From positions 40,156,394 to 40,220,393 of the forward strand of contig OX123187.2 of NCBI GenBank assembly GCA_944739405.2: DNA of 64,000 nt, given 5' to 3'. This stretch comes from Euclidia mi. Taxonomy: Eukaryota; Arthropoda; Insecta; Lepidoptera; Erebidae. The notes under the pieces are model-generated. The model ran no database searches and was not told the DNA's origin. It was given only the letters and a program-made list of their open reading frames with translations. This document shows, piece by piece, positions 9,428-20,946 of the stretch (positions are counted from its first letter, which is position 1; every line of letters starts with the position of its first letter). A program made the position numbers and the translations under genes.

Positions 9428-10223
9428 AGTTGATTGAATCAGGCGTTACTTGGCGGAACTCCATTGTAACCTAATGGAAGGAAAGAGGAACCCACCACGC
9501 ACCCTCGAATTGACCACCCCAACTATTGCAATAGAAAAAGGTTGACAATATCGAACTCCTCTAAAAGGATAAGGGATATAGGAATGGTATGGGTTCCAGG
9601 AAGATACCTGACTTGCAGTATCCCGCTGTATGCGCCGACTATTCTTCGACACGTGTTTCGCCTCTGCACGAGGCATCCTCAGGAACGATGGGCAACGACT
9701 GAGCGCTTTCCAACCGTGGGCATGTATTATAAACGATTGTACTTTCTAATCCCCTCCCTCCGTTGCTCGACTGACGTGAGTCATTATGACGGTGTGCGAA
9801 TATATTCAGCAATGGGGACCCGTTAAAGTTGGTTTGATCGTTCAGTAATGTATGCTTGTCCCGCTTTAAAATCTCTAATTGTTCCAATACGCACATTCTA
9901 ATACCCTTTTGACAAGTGTGTATGACGTCAAATGAATGTCCGCTATTTACATATATATTTAAATACATACATGCCCACGGTTGGAAAGCGCTCAGTCGTT
10001 GCCCATCGTTCCTGAGGATGCCTCGTGCAGAGGCGAAACACGTGTCGAAGAATAGTCGGCGCATACAGCGGGATACTGCAAGTCAGGTATCTTCCTGGAA
10101 CCCATACCATTCCTATATCCCTTATCCTTTTAGAGGAGTTCGATATTGTCAACCTTTTTCTATTGCAATAGTTGGGGTGGTCAATTCGAGGGTGCGTGGT
10201 GGGTTCCTCTTTCCTTCCATTAG
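9428..10223 (-). mobile_element. Penelope-like element remnant with long inverted terminal repeats (PLE-2)
   Basis: Inverted repeats of about 255 bp (9471-9730 and 9968-10223) enclose a 235-bp centre. A 14-bp direct repeat, gatataatatttat, flanks the unit at 9414-9427 and 10224-10237, with a 43-nt single-copy extension inside the left copy. On the minus strand the centre encodes LEQLEILKRDKHTLLNDQTN and FNGSPLLNIF, resembling the C-terminal end of Penelope GIY-YIG endonucleases. Long target duplication, inverted LTR-like repeats and a one-sided tail are typical of Penelope-like elements and match PLE-1 at 19.3 kb. The repeats themselves are different in sequence from PLE-1. Family assignment is an inference from a short peptide and the architecture. 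Confidence 0.6.
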
Positions 10224-10237
10224 GATATAATATTTAT

Positions 10238-10739
10238 CTTATCTACTGTAAATTACTGATATAGTTGTTTTGATAAATATATCTGGCTAGATTTATCAGT
10301 ACAAGATACAAGTGGCGTACTATCAGAAAAATATGAGACGAATATTTTAAGGAATACCTATTACTGAACCACTGCAAAATATAAATAGTTCGGAGTGGAT
10401 CCTTATTTACATATGTTTTAGTTATGGGTAATGGACGCCTGGTATGTCATTCCAGCAATCTTCAATTTCAAAATAAATATATTAGTACTTATTTGCCTTT
10501 TAAATTGAAGCTGGTAAAGAGCCGCAGCAGTACAGCTATTAGTTTAGTAGTTTTGGGCTTTGGTCCTATATTTTTTCTCCAGTCAACCTTCGGCCAGATG
10601 TGCACAAGTTATAAATAAAGCTATAAGTAAGAACCTATTTCACCGGACTCTGTTGTGTGATTGTTCTAGCATTCACACCTGCATATTCTTAAGGGAGCCT
10701 TTTTGTTTCCTCGCTATTAAATGCATGTACGCAAACCCC
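10238..10739. other. No recognisable feature
   Basis: AT-rich, with short frames only. No repeat or gene is recognised. Confidence 0.4.
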
Positions 10740-11215
10740 CCGCAAGATGAAAAGCGGGGGTATGTGGGACTTACAGCTAAAGTGCAAAGCCGTAATACCC
10801 ACTAAAACCACAGCGCCTACTTCCACGCCATTTTGGGGACGCCAGGACGCGTTCGCATTCTACCCTGGCACCCCAGCGGATAGCCCGAAGGCCACAACCT
10901 CCTTGGCGACGGATGAAGGTGTTGGGCTCCGCGGCCAAAACGCCCAGCAGCCGCAGAGGATAGGGAGGACGGCAACCTGACAACACCGCATCTCCTCTTC
11001 CTCTGTGGCCCCACCGCAACGCAACAAATGGTGCGCCTAATTTGGTCGCGATAGATAGGGCGCGTGGCAACGCAACACCGACACGCCTCTCCTCCCGCGA
11101 TCGCGCCCGACAGCGAGGGGCAGACAGAACTACACCCTACACACACGCATCCTGCGCAGGCCTCACCCAATCCCACGTGGAACGTCCACTCCCGGGATTT
11201 CATTTAGCTTCGACA
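10740..11215 (-). repeat. GC-rich dispersed repeat, copy 2
   Basis: In reverse complement this is a diverged copy of 17.54-18.06 kb. Shared landmarks include gaagctaa followed by atcccgggagtggacg, the cgggaggagaggcgtgtcgg tract, the caccatttgttgcg tract, aggagatgcggtgtt, and ggttttagtggg near the end. At its plus-strand start ccccccgcaagatgaaaagcggggg can form a 7-bp hairpin. It is strikingly GC-rich against an AT-rich background. No conserved reading frame spans both copies, so this looks like a 5'-UTR or SINE-type unit rather than protein-coding sequence. Confidence 0.65.
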
Positions 11216-12017
11216 GCACCACGACAAGGTGAACATCCCACAGGCGGGTTCCTAAGGGAGCCTGTATTTCTTCAGAGGTCTAGCTACAAAGCCATACCAG
11301 TTCATAGATAAAGGGTATGTAGGCGGGTATATTTGAGAAAGTTTTGTTACAGTAATGCTCTTGATGGCTCACTGTTCTGTCCAAAAGTTATGATTCTGGT
11401 GTGTAGTATATCATTTTGCGTAAAAATGCTGACTGCAAGAGTGTTGGTACTATTTTTGAATTAACAAGCACATTTTTAAATATTGATATATAAATATAAT
11501 AATATTACTGGTTGAAAAAGTACTTACGTCAGAATGATGCAGATATGATTAAAATTACTGCTTAAGTCATTTTGGGTCCAATACAGAACTAGTCCAGCCT
11601 GTCGTTTGAATAACCTTTATCGCTGAAAACTGCATGGGATTGAGTGGCAATTATCTAGAGACAACCACAAAATTTCATAGGCGTCGATGATGTATGATCC
11701 TTGGGGAGTGCATGGGGGCGGAAATTAGCATAGAGAATACACAACAACCGGTCAGGAACAGGCTGTCCCTAGATCGGCTGTTATGCTTAGGAGAGACAGA
11801 TACTACATACAGAACATATAGGTATACAGAGACAACTAGAATATGCTTACCCCCAGCGGGATAGTAGATATAGAAGTAGAAGGCAGAATAATACTTGGTT
11901 GTAGTGGCAGGGCAGCGACGTCTAGGGAAAGTGACCGATTTAGATCGCGCACCCATCTTATATAGGCATACACCAATGACTCATAGACTGTCTTAGAAAC
12001 TTACATATTAGAAACAG
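11216..12017. other. No recognisable feature
   Basis: Apart from a few proline-rich spurious frames and AT-rich DNA, nothing is recognised. Confidence 0.4.
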
Positions 12018-12706
12018 GTTTGTTTGTAAGAAATCAAAGCAACTTATTTACTAAAACTAGTGTAAATTGTAAATATCAGCCGAGAGATCCAACAAAATTA
12101 AAATGGGAAATGAGCAAAACAAAATTACATAGTAGCAACAGCTTCATGATGATAATAAAAATATACAACCATATACCAAAATTCATCAGGGAACTACCTA
12201 CTACCACGCAATTTAAAATAAATTTAAAAAAGTGGCTCATAGATAAAAGTTTCTACACAATCAAAGAATTCTTAGACTACAAATGAATAAATAAGTAGGT
12301 AATTAATATCGTACATACATATTTAAGAAATACATCATTAAGCTGTTAACTATTAAAAATTAGGTAATTCATATTTAGTAATATCTCGTTACAATTTTTG
12401 ACATTAAGATTTTGACATTATATTTTGACATTATATTTTGACATTATATTTTGATATTATTGATTATTATTATTATTTTTGAATAATATTGTGAGTATTA
12501 TGACTTAATTTATATGGATAAAAATATAAGAAATATTGTTATATAATTAAAATTAAATGTTAACATGTCCTTGCATGTAAGATAAATATGATTATAAACT
12601 TATCCCTACAATATTCGTATGCCTGATAGAGGTGAAATGTGAACTGTAAAATATATGAACATCTATTATGTACCATTACAATCGAATAAAGTCATTTCAT
12701 TTCATT
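12018..12706 (+). mobile_element. CR1/Jockey-type LINE 3' end fragment
   Basis: A short frame to 12286 encodes IKIYNHIPKFIRELPTTTQF and KKWLIDKSFYTIKEFLDYK. This is the same protein end as in the LINE at 60.2-63.7 kb, where the matching residues are KIYNKLTNFIKILP and KSIYSIKEFLSSN. The 3' UTR follows, with an array of imperfect gacattatattt units (12400-12460) and a terminal ttcatttcatttc simple tail. It is a typical 5'-truncated insertion. Confidence 0.75.
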
Positions 12707-12826
12707 TCTGCCTGTGGCCGGTCTATTACCTTGTATGGTAATAATTCCTAGCGAACGCTCTTCGGATTAGGCTGGCTTCACCCACTGCGTTAAGCGCCTG
12801 ATGGTATTATAACGCAATACGGAGTA

Positions 12827-13265
12827 TTACGTTACAAGATTTAAAATTACATAGCGCTTAAATAAATGTAGAAGTACTCTCAGCCCCATGAACCCATTGA
12901 TGAAGAAGAGAATAGCAAAGGAGAGAGCTCGCGCGGGTAGTGGCAGGGGGGTGACGGCGTAAACGATGGTGTGTAGCACTCTGCCGACAGCTAATAGCCT
13001 GAACAATGTGGTGGCCAACCACAACGCAGGTCCGGTAGTCACGCACAAAGCTCCTAGTATCCAGAACGCCGGGATATTTTCCAAGTCATTGAGATGCGCT
13101 CGACGCACTCTCTCCACATCAGGATCATCAAACACATCGCTAACCTATTTTGCGCGATCCTGTCTGGCTGGTCGGAATCGCTACTGACATCATTTTAAGG
13201 GCTAATAGAGCTGCGTAAAACAGGTAAGTCTGAAAGACCGAAACGACTAAAGAAATCGAAGCCAT
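12827..13265 (-). pseudogene. MGST1: MGST1 copy 2, frame-disrupted and lacking the insertion
   Basis: An ATG at 13265 opens MASISL, then TYLFYAALLALKMMSV, clearly homologous to the first helix of copy 1, but reaches a stop after 40 codons. A second frame (13135-12827) supplies DDPDVERVRRAHLNDLENI and three further membrane helices with PLPLPARALSF, ending with a longer tail (LFKRYVILNLVT). The DNA between MMSV and the DDPDVERV segment is 49 nt, against 84 nt in copy 1 (insertion excluded). This net 35-nt loss removes the KVFTN linker and shifts the frame. The copy is contiguous, with no 2.1-kb insertion. It is about 4.3 kb upstream of copy 1 in the same orientation, so this is a tandem duplication. 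The downstream frame is clean, so use of an unseen alternative 5' exon cannot be excluded. Confidence 0.72.
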
Positions 13266-13664
13266 TTTGAACTTTTTGGGCTACTGAACAAAGAAGGACA
13301 ACGTGTAATAAAGGAATGACAACAATATTGTTTGTAAACGAATTTTATATAGGAACGATTGCACGTCAGTGCTTGATCAGAATGACTGTGCATCATAGCT
13401 CTGCTGAGATAGGCGCATCGGGGACACCCATAATGACTAGAAAAATATATTTTTATATGCCTAACAATAACATATTGAATCTATTGATGAACTCATCATC
13501 ATCATTGACCACCTCTAATTAAGATTAGTAAATTTCTTTCCTGTTCTGGGACACTTTATTGTATATAGGAACACAACGTTTAACCGAATTTAAGCAAACA
13601 TTTTTACACAAATAAACTCGTGAATGTTTCTCATCAATGATGGCAATATATTTACCTACTTATT
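13266..13664. other. Upstream flank of MGST1 copy 2
   Basis: AT-rich, with no exon or repeat recognised. It does not share the GC-rich island found upstream of copy 1. Confidence 0.35.
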
Positions 13665-13885
13665 AGTAACTAGAGGACGCCAGCAGCTACGCCTGCAATT
13701 TTTTTTTAAATTTGCCCGTTTTGGCCGATCCCGTGGGCATTTCCGGCAATCCCTTCTTAGTGCACCCCTACGGTCCCCAAGGAACATACATGCCAAATTT
13801 CAGCTTCCTGCGCCTAATAGTTTCGGCTGTAGCGTGTCTGTCAGTCAGTTAGTAACGCAAGGATTTTATATATTGAGATATTGCA
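13665..13885 (+). repeat. Lepidopteran dispersed repeat fragment
   Basis: It contains cagctacgcctgcaattttt, ttgccggatccc-like ttggccgatcccgtggg, a segment gccaaatttcagcttcctgc and a tail gtgtctgtcagtcagttagt. I recognise this as a non-coding repeat type frequent in moth and butterfly genomes, probably the 3' part of a LINE. Confidence 0.45.
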
Positions 13886-14664
13886 TCACTCATCTTAGTC
13901 ATTGTGAATAGTGTTTCTTAGTGAACAATGTTGAACATGCGAAATCGTGAGCCAGGTGTTCCATGCCTAACCATAAGTCATCCACAAAGTAGAAAAGGGT
14001 ATAAACATAATTATAAACGTAGGTAATTATCATTTTGGGTTCTACGGTACAAAAGTAACATTAAAAAAGATTGCGTAAGAATCAGTATAACGTAGCTTAA
14101 CATCTAAATAAGCTATAGGAAGTGATACAATTTGCACGCTTTTCCATTGCACTAATTAATATTGAAAGTGTGCTCGCCAGTTGTATTAAAGCCAAATAGC
14201 AGCTACATTATATGCAGGATAGTTGCCCACAAGTCAAGGCAAATTAATCATCCCGTTAGTTCAGCCGATGGCTTACAATGTTATCGGCGATGGACAAGCC
14301 ACTCAACACAGACACACCCAGATACACCCAACTCTTAAGAGTCATCTGTGGTTCATCAAATCGCAGGTAGTGGTTGGGTTCGAAACGTCAGCTAGTAATA
14401 AAAATGTAGTTTCTAGATCATTCGGTTTAAATGTAATAACAGTGAAACCAATATAACGCGATAAAATCCGAAAACTGTAGTTTAATTTCAATTTGTAACA
14501 TTCGCGTAAATCCAAGAAAATACTAAGATAAGAAATAATTAAAATCATACACTGTTGTTAAAATCACTGTTAGTCATTAAAGTTTCACTTCCGTGTAAAA
14601 CCTGTATCCACTATAGATAATTATGATCGAGGCCGCAATTAGTGCCTTTATTACCTATATTATA
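13886..14664. other. No recognisable feature
   Basis: AT-rich DNA with scattered stops. The short frame near 14223-14456 has no recognisable motif. Confidence 0.4.
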
Positions 14665-14860
14665 AACAGTCGCCATCCTGCGAGTGCGGAGTGTCCGACG
14701 AAACTCTAGCCCACGTCGTGAATGATTGTTTGCTCCACCGCTTCCCTAGCGGTATGTCCGAGTTGCACCAGCTCTCTGCAGCGGCCAAAGACTGGCTAAT
14801 AAACCTAAAAATAGACGTATAGGATCCAGCGCAAAGAATACCATACGAAATGATGATGAT
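14665..14860 (+). pseudogene. LINE ORF2 C-terminal zinc-knuckle fragment
   Basis: One frame reads SCECGVSDETLAHVVNDCLL, then HRFPSGMSELHQLSAAAKDW, and a stop near 14820. CxC(x)n HxxxxC is the terminal zinc-binding motif of many insect non-LTR retrotransposon ORF2 proteins. It is followed by a short UTR and atgatgatgata. Only the 3' end is present. Confidence 0.6.
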
Positions 14861-15637
14861 AAACAGTCGTTCTATTTTTTTAGTCCCATGCGGCTATGGC
14901 CTAAACTTTCAACCCAGATTGAGATTTTTTAATAAAAAAGGTATTCAAAATCGTTCCTTAGTTAATTTATTATAATCATTCCTTAGCTTAAGTTCATTTA
15001 ACTCAAGTTATTTCGTTTTTCTAGCTTCCGTAGTTTAATCACTGCGATGATATGTCATTAACATGATATGCAATCATTATGAAATTGCAAAGAATATAGT
15101 TTGTAAAGTTCGCATTGCATGCAAATATTGATGTGATATTTGAGTAGCAGTAACCAATGGTCGCAAGATAAATATGGAGGTTTTCCGAAGGATTGCCACG
15201 TGCAACAAAAACAGTTCCAGAAACCGAAGTCAACAGCCGGATGGCCGATAAGGATAACCTACTGACTCTGTTGATAACTACCTAGATATATTGAAAACAC
15301 AAAAGATAATACATGAACATGCTGTTGTTGGATGACTTGCGGTTTAAAATTCTTAAATCATGCCGATAAAGAAAATTGGGCCGAAATAGATTTCAGCAAA
15401 GTCATCGTTATTGATATGTATCGATAACTTTTCAACGCTAAATTATGGAAGGATATTATTTTTTCCTACAGCATGATGGCAACGACGGATAAGAAGAATT
15501 TCTTTTACTTTTAGTCCTTCTAAAATTAACTCGTTCTATTAAGAAAGATGCCACTAATGGTACCTACATTTCTCACACTTTCACAGGTTCCATATGCCGT
15601 TTTTACGAACTAATTCAAAATACTCTTATTAATAAAT
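14861..15637. other. No recognisable feature
   Basis: AT-rich, with no gene or repeat recognised. Confidence 0.4.
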
Positions 15638-15651
15638 AAATAGAATAATCT

Positions 15652-15816
15652 GGGCTTTATCCGAATTCTCAGTAGCAGCGCGGAGTCTGGTGATGTGCCC
15701 GGTAATGGCAATAGGCTCGCCCCCTATTACTTGGGACCTAAAAATTCATGGCGAAATGTGGGTGCAATATTACGCATCTGCCTACGCCTTCGGGGATACA
15801 GGCATGAGTCTTTAAA
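15652..15816 (+). repeat. SINE-A, 5'-truncated copy with target duplication
   Basis: Only the body and tail remain (from gggctttatccgaattctc to gcatgagtctttaaa). The copy is flanked by the 14-bp direct repeat aaatagaataatct at 15638-15651 and 15817-15830. The tRNA promoter head is missing, so this copy cannot be transcribed by RNA polymerase III itself. It shows insertion by target-primed reverse transcription that ended early. Confidence 0.9.
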
Positions 15817-15830
15817 AAATAGAATAATCT

Positions 15831-17540
15831 CTTGTGTATAATAGTTAATAGAAGATTATAATTATACTTATCGCAGTTCTGTATTTATTATTCAAATGGG
15901 TACAAGTTTTACACGGAAGCGTTACTTCATTAATTACGAGTACTTACGAGTTAGACGATTATAAAGACAGCAAGCAGCAACTCACATCTACGCAATACTT
16001 ATTAATAAAATAATGGGTAGCTATAGCTTCGGGCTGGAGAGTCGCAACCTCTTCGATGGTTATGTGGTATGAAGATATAAGAGACTTGTGCAACTCTTCT
16101 CACTCTCTGCACATAGTGGAGTATTAGGTTAAGATTTAACATATCTTGCAAAAAAAAAAACAAATTTACGAGGCTACTTGCTGCAAGAACTGTTCATGTA
16201 CCCATTGTTTGTTGTTGAAAGTTTTTCATGCTGGACGATAGCTATAAATTATGAAAAATAAAAATACTCATTTGAGACACGGAGGTAGCTGCAGTAATGG
16301 GGGGCAGCCCATACCATTTTTCCAATTTCTTTAGAAGTTAATTTGCTAAAAAAGTGCAGATAACGGAATTAACTTCAACTTAAACATTTTTATGTGTTAT
16401 TAGTACGTCGATAAGGATGTAATCAGATAAAAATATACGCTAGGTAGGAACTGTTGACCTAGATTGAGTTGTTATCGCTAGAGGTAATAAAAGTATGTAT
16501 AATTTTGAAAAGCATGACAAGTAAAAAATTCTAGACTTGCGTTAGCGTTTATTGAAAATGTTCAAGGCAGCGTTAAAAACACAAAACAATTATTTACCAT
16601 GAATTATTATTATTGCTATTGTAGGTATACCGTAAGGTGTTGACAATCTAATCCATAGTGGGAAAGGCAAACTTCTTCATTCATAACTTTACTTCAAATT
16701 TCATTTTAACTGATAAAGATGTTCAGTTGACCATCATTCAATCCCTATACATTGTCTGGTAAAGCGAGCACTCCACTGTCCACCGTTCCAATGTAGTGAA
16801 GCAGATGGCAGTCTGCCAAAGGTTCTTAAGACGTGCACCCCTGAGTTAACCCCTGATCAAAATCGCTCATAATTATCTTCCTTCCTAGCAACGATCCTTA
16901 TACCTACATGAATTGCTACTGCAGCAGCATAATATCAATGATATGCTGTATGGATATATGGATGACGCGCGTTTCATCAGCTACGAGAAATCTCAGCTAC
17001 CAAAAATGCGGTCATAATTTGTGACTGCATAGAAGAATCTGCCTGGGGCAGGTCTCCGAAAGGGCAAAAGTAACATGATTATTTTAATCCTACTTCAAAC
17101 AGTCAAATTGTGTTCCTCTTTACACCTGGAAGTATTCTTTCACCATATCGCTACTGGTTGGCACTTAACCCAGTCACGGAAAAAATAATTTCAGAAATGC
17201 TGTTCGAAATTGAAAATAAGATCTCAAAATTATGGCTTACGTTTATGCGAAGGTTATAGGCATAGTGACCTACAAAAGCTTTCATAAATGAAATCGGTTA
17301 AAAGTGCAGTTCGGTATTTTGAATATAAAGTGATTTAGGTGCATCCATCATACGGATCCATCAGACGCGTGACTGATGGGGATTGATTTATTTATTACCA
17401 GCTTTTGCCAATGGCTTCGCGCTGCGTGTTATGATGATAAAAAGTATATGTACCTACTATTTGTAAAAAAGATGCAAAAGGTGTGTGACAAATTTCAAAT
17501 GAACTTCCATCTCCTTAAAATCGGTACTCTCATCGGTCGG
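15831..17540. other. Long AT-rich stretch, nothing recognised
   Basis: No exon, RNA gene or repeat could be supported in 1.7 kb. Confidence 0.4.
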
Positions 17541-18170
17541 TCATCTCAGTAACCGTGGTTAGGTCACCCACGGTGAAGCTAAGCGAGATCCCGGGAGTGG
17601 ACGCTCCGCGTTGGCTCCAAAGGTGCGGGTGCGAGGGACAGTTCTTCTGTCCCTCGCAGTCGGGCGCGGTCGCGGGAGGAGAGGCGTGTCGGTGTGGCGT
17701 TGCCGCGTGCCCTATCTCCCGCGACCGAATGGGGGTGCACCATTTGTTCCGTCGCGGTGGGGCCGCAGATGAAGAGGAGATGCGGTGTTTTCAGGTTGTC
17801 GTTCTCCCTATCCTCTGCGGCCGTTTTAGTGCCTGCGGACGGCGAGTGCTGGGGCTGCTCCCCGTCCGCCAAAAGGCAAGGAGGCGGCGTAGTGTCCGCG
17901 CCGCCTCCCAAGTCATAACAAGACGGGGCCCGCCGTCGAATCCCGGGCAGGGTCACGGAAAAGTATGCTATCCGCAAATCGCGTGACCTCGCCACTACAC
18001 GGAACCCGTTGGGACATCGCGGTGGTTTTAGTGGGTATGCCCCGCCTTTAAGGGAGAGCCTCCACACACCTCCTCCGCCAGTCCCAAGCCCGGTCGATCA
18101 CACTCTGGCCGGGTTGGCGTCGAGTTGAGATGGCCCATAAGGAGAGTTTCCACCGTAGTGAAGAAAAAGC
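17541..18170 (+). repeat. GC-rich dispersed repeat, copy 3 (longest)
   Basis: It starts around ccacggtgaagctaagcgag and ends around gagtttccaccg. It shares blocks with copy 2 (10.74-11.2 kb, opposite strand) along most of its length and with copy 1 (4.6 kb, opposite strand) at its end. An 11-bp perfect hairpin with loop ttctt lies at 17631-17657 and is absent from copy 2. Open frames on both strands are GC-driven and not conserved between copies. Confidence 0.65.
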
Positions 18171-18502
18171 GTAAGTGAGACTGGATTCTTGACTATTTTT
18201 ACATGTCTTTGATATCTTGAAGGAGAAAGATGTGGTAGATTTGGCTAGTAAATCGCATGTCATAAGGTTTTTCGAAAACATTACGCGAACTTTTTGAATT
18301 AAGAAATAAAGTCGCCATTTCGATCTACATTTGAAATTCTTTTCTTTATTGGGTTTAACTTTTCCTTACGTACCTATTTTTTTAGCGATAGAACTGTAAA
18401 CTAGCTGAGAATTTGTGGAAGCACGCAGGCAATATCATTATCTAAATAATAAACACAAATCAGACCCATTTATTGGATAAATTCTAAGTTAGGTACAAAA
18501 AA
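18171..18502. other. No recognisable feature
   Basis: AT-rich spacer with nothing recognised. Confidence 0.4.
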
Positions 18503-19070
18503 TTCGGGCAAGTGCGAGTCTGACTCGCGCACCGAGGGTTCCGTGCGTATTTTACCTTATTTGAGGTTGAATTACGCTAGTCCTCTAAATCTGTATGAGC
18601 GCCCATACAACTTAGAGGACTATCTTAAATGGAGTCTACTATGTATGTATGGGGACACCCTTAAATTTTCCACTTTTTTATTTTTTGTAATTTTTCCTTT
18701 ATTTGTGCTGTAAGACCCTGCTTTTGGCCAAATTTCGTGATTCTAGTTCAACGGGAACTACCATATAGGTTTTCGACCCAAAACCTATAGGGTACTTACG
18801 GTTGACCTAGAGTTGTCAATTTTGGTCAAAACCAAGGTCTTACAGCACAAGTAAAAGAAAAATTCCGAAAATTAAAAAATGTTGAAAATTAAGGTTAATT
18901 TTGGTACTTACAAGTTTTCGCAAAAATCTAATTTTGACCATATCTTTTTATTGGGTTGACCCAAGACCCTGATTTTCATACACCTAATAGCAACCATAGA
19001 TCTCAGTATCTGGTATAAATTTCAATTTGCTAGGTCCACCCGTTCCTGAGAAAATCGGTGGTGACACACG

Positions 19071-19101
<31 letters not shown>

Positions 19102-19160
19102 GGACAAGAAAGTGATCTTATAAGGGTTCCTTTTTTTACCTTGAGGTACGGAACCCTAAA
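18503..19160 (+). repeat. Lepidopteran repeat ending in gtacggaaccct
   Basis: It begins gggcaagtgcgagtctgact, then cgcgcaccgagggttccgtg, and ends with a GACA array, aagtgatcttataagggttc and tacggaaccctaaaaa. The agggttccgt near the start and acggaaccct near the end are mutually inverted. The type is common in Lepidoptera. It is non-coding, and the autonomous partner is not identifiable here. Confidence 0.6.
19072..19103 (+). repeat. (GACA)n microsatellite
   Basis: About seven tandem gaca/cagacaga units inside the repeat at 18.5-19.16 kb. Part of that repeat's normal 3' region. Confidence 0.85.
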
Positions 19161-19580
19161 AATGTGTCCAAACTGTAATAAAACAGTACATTTTACGACC
19201 ATCAAGTTACACCTTATAAATTTAAACATCACGACTGCTATTCAATGTTTTACGTACACAGAAGTATATGTATGTATAAAACAAAATTAAATGATATGAA
19301 GTAAACGCAAGCATATAAACTATAACATACAAAATAATTTAGCGGGTCTTAATCGCGTTACCTTATTTAAGGTATAAATACCTATTTGTTTCCGACGTTT
19401 CGCTCGTCTTGTACCGAGCTTGGTCGCGGAGAGACTGATGAGAGCTCAGCGCCGTCTTGTGGAAGTGCGGGTTTCGGCACCTACCCTCACTTGGTCTTTA
19501 TTTAAGTTCGCAATGTCGGTACTCCGACACACTACACTAATGACGTCTACACACTGTTGAGATTTATCACTGCGGCGGTG

Positions 19581-20013
19581 TTAACATTTGCTGATGACTG
19601 GATTCCAAGTAGCCGATAATCTATATCCATCCTGTCGGTTGAAATTATTATTTTTCTTGATTTCTACCCCTTCACGTACTATCCTGGAGTAATAGTGACG
19701 ATCGGTGGATAAGACTTGTGGTTGATGCAGTTCTATCCAGTGGTTTGCTCCAGACTCCAACAAATTCTCAGCTATCGCCGACTTATTAATATGTCGGTTT
19801 TTTACAGGTGCGATATGTTCTTTTACTCTTTCAGCGATTGTACGCTTAGTCTGCCCGATATATGAACTACCACAGCTGCAATCGACTTTGTAGACGCCAG
19901 GTGTTTGGAGAGGAATGACATCCTTTGGAGTACGCAGATTGTGTGCTATCTTAGAGAGCGGACTGTATACAGTCTTGATGGAGTATTTCTTGAGTACATT
20001 GTTGGCATGTAAG
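19581..20013 (-). pseudogene. GIY-YIG endonuclease domain of PLE-1
   Basis: In one frame on the minus strand the sequence reads KKYSIKTVYSPLSKIAHNLR, then TPGVYKVDCSCGSSYIGQTK, RTIAERVKEHIAPVKN and ends WNPVISKC with a stop. GVYKV and SYIGQTKR are the GIY and YIG halves of the endonuclease that nicks target DNA for Penelope elements, with the CxC zinc-type pair between them. This domain is uninterrupted, but it is in a different frame from the RT. Confidence 0.85.
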
Positions 20014-20020
20014 CAGGCAC

Positions 20021-20946
20021 TCAGCTTACTTCAGGTTTACGCTCGTTCCTCTTCCGACGGAGTATGTTTTTCTGGTATCCGTTGCGCCTAAGTACCTCCC
20101 GAACATGAGACAGCTCACTATTTAATTGTTCAGGGTCACATAAGTCATACGCTCCGTTCACTAACGAGGACACAACGGAATCCAAGTGCCGCGGATGGTA
20201 GTTCGAGTTCGCGTTGAGATACCTGTCGGTGTGTGTCGGTTTCCTATACACAGTGTGTCCAAGGGTACCATTATCTCTCACTGTCACTTTAACGTCGAGA
20301 AAGGGTAACGATCCGTCTACCTCCATTTCGAAAGTGAATCGGATGTTCGGATGAATGGAATTCAATTTGTCTGCGAATTGTTCTACGTCCTGCTTGTTGC
20401 CCTTCATGATGCAGAAGATATCGTCGACATACCTTTTCCATAGTTTCACATTTGACGCTTGCATGTCTATGGATTCCTCAAAGTGCTCCATCCAGATGTT
20501 GGCCATTACCGGTGCTATAGGGCTACCATAGCCACTCCATCGATCTGGAGGTAATGTTGTCCACGATATAGGAAGTAGTTTCCATCCAAGCAATTCCTAA
20601 GTAGAACGATGTATTCGTTAGAAAGACCGTTTTCCCTTAATTTTCTCTCTACGACGTCAAGGCAATCTTGAATTGAAGGAACATTGGTGAATAGTGACTC
20701 GACATCAAAACTCACCATCACCTCGTCCGGTTCCCTTTTCATGCTTCTTCTTCTTCATGCAATCTTGATGATTTCAATAAAGTGGCGAGAGTCCTTTACG
20801 AAAGAGTGCGTCTTGCCTACTAACGGTTGTAGTACCTTGCTTATGTGTTTCGCCAAACCATATGTAGGTGAATTTATTTGACTCACAATCGGTCGCAAAG
20901 GTACGTAAGTCTTATGTACTTTAGGTAATCCGTACATCTTGCTCAT
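20021..20946 (-). pseudogene. Penelope-type reverse transcriptase (part of PLE-1)
   Basis: Three frames on the minus strand are consecutive parts of one RT related to telomerase. 20946-20755 carries YGLPKVHK and LRPIVSQINSPTYGLAKHIS. 20742-20515 carries motif A as VMVSFDVESLFTNVP. 20593-20021 carries motif B as GSPIAPVMANIWMEHFEE, motif C as RYVDDIFCIMKG, then SLPFLDVKVT and YRKPTHTDRYLNANS, which are highly characteristic of Penelope. Frameshifts near 20750, 20540 and 20022 inactivate the gene. The catalytic aspartates (DVE, YVDD) remain. Confidence 0.88.

Noticed and set aside
13136..13200. Possible 45-nt intron in MGST1 copy 2 (gtagcg to gttag)
   Set aside because: Too short for an insect intron, and the joined sequence is not in frame.
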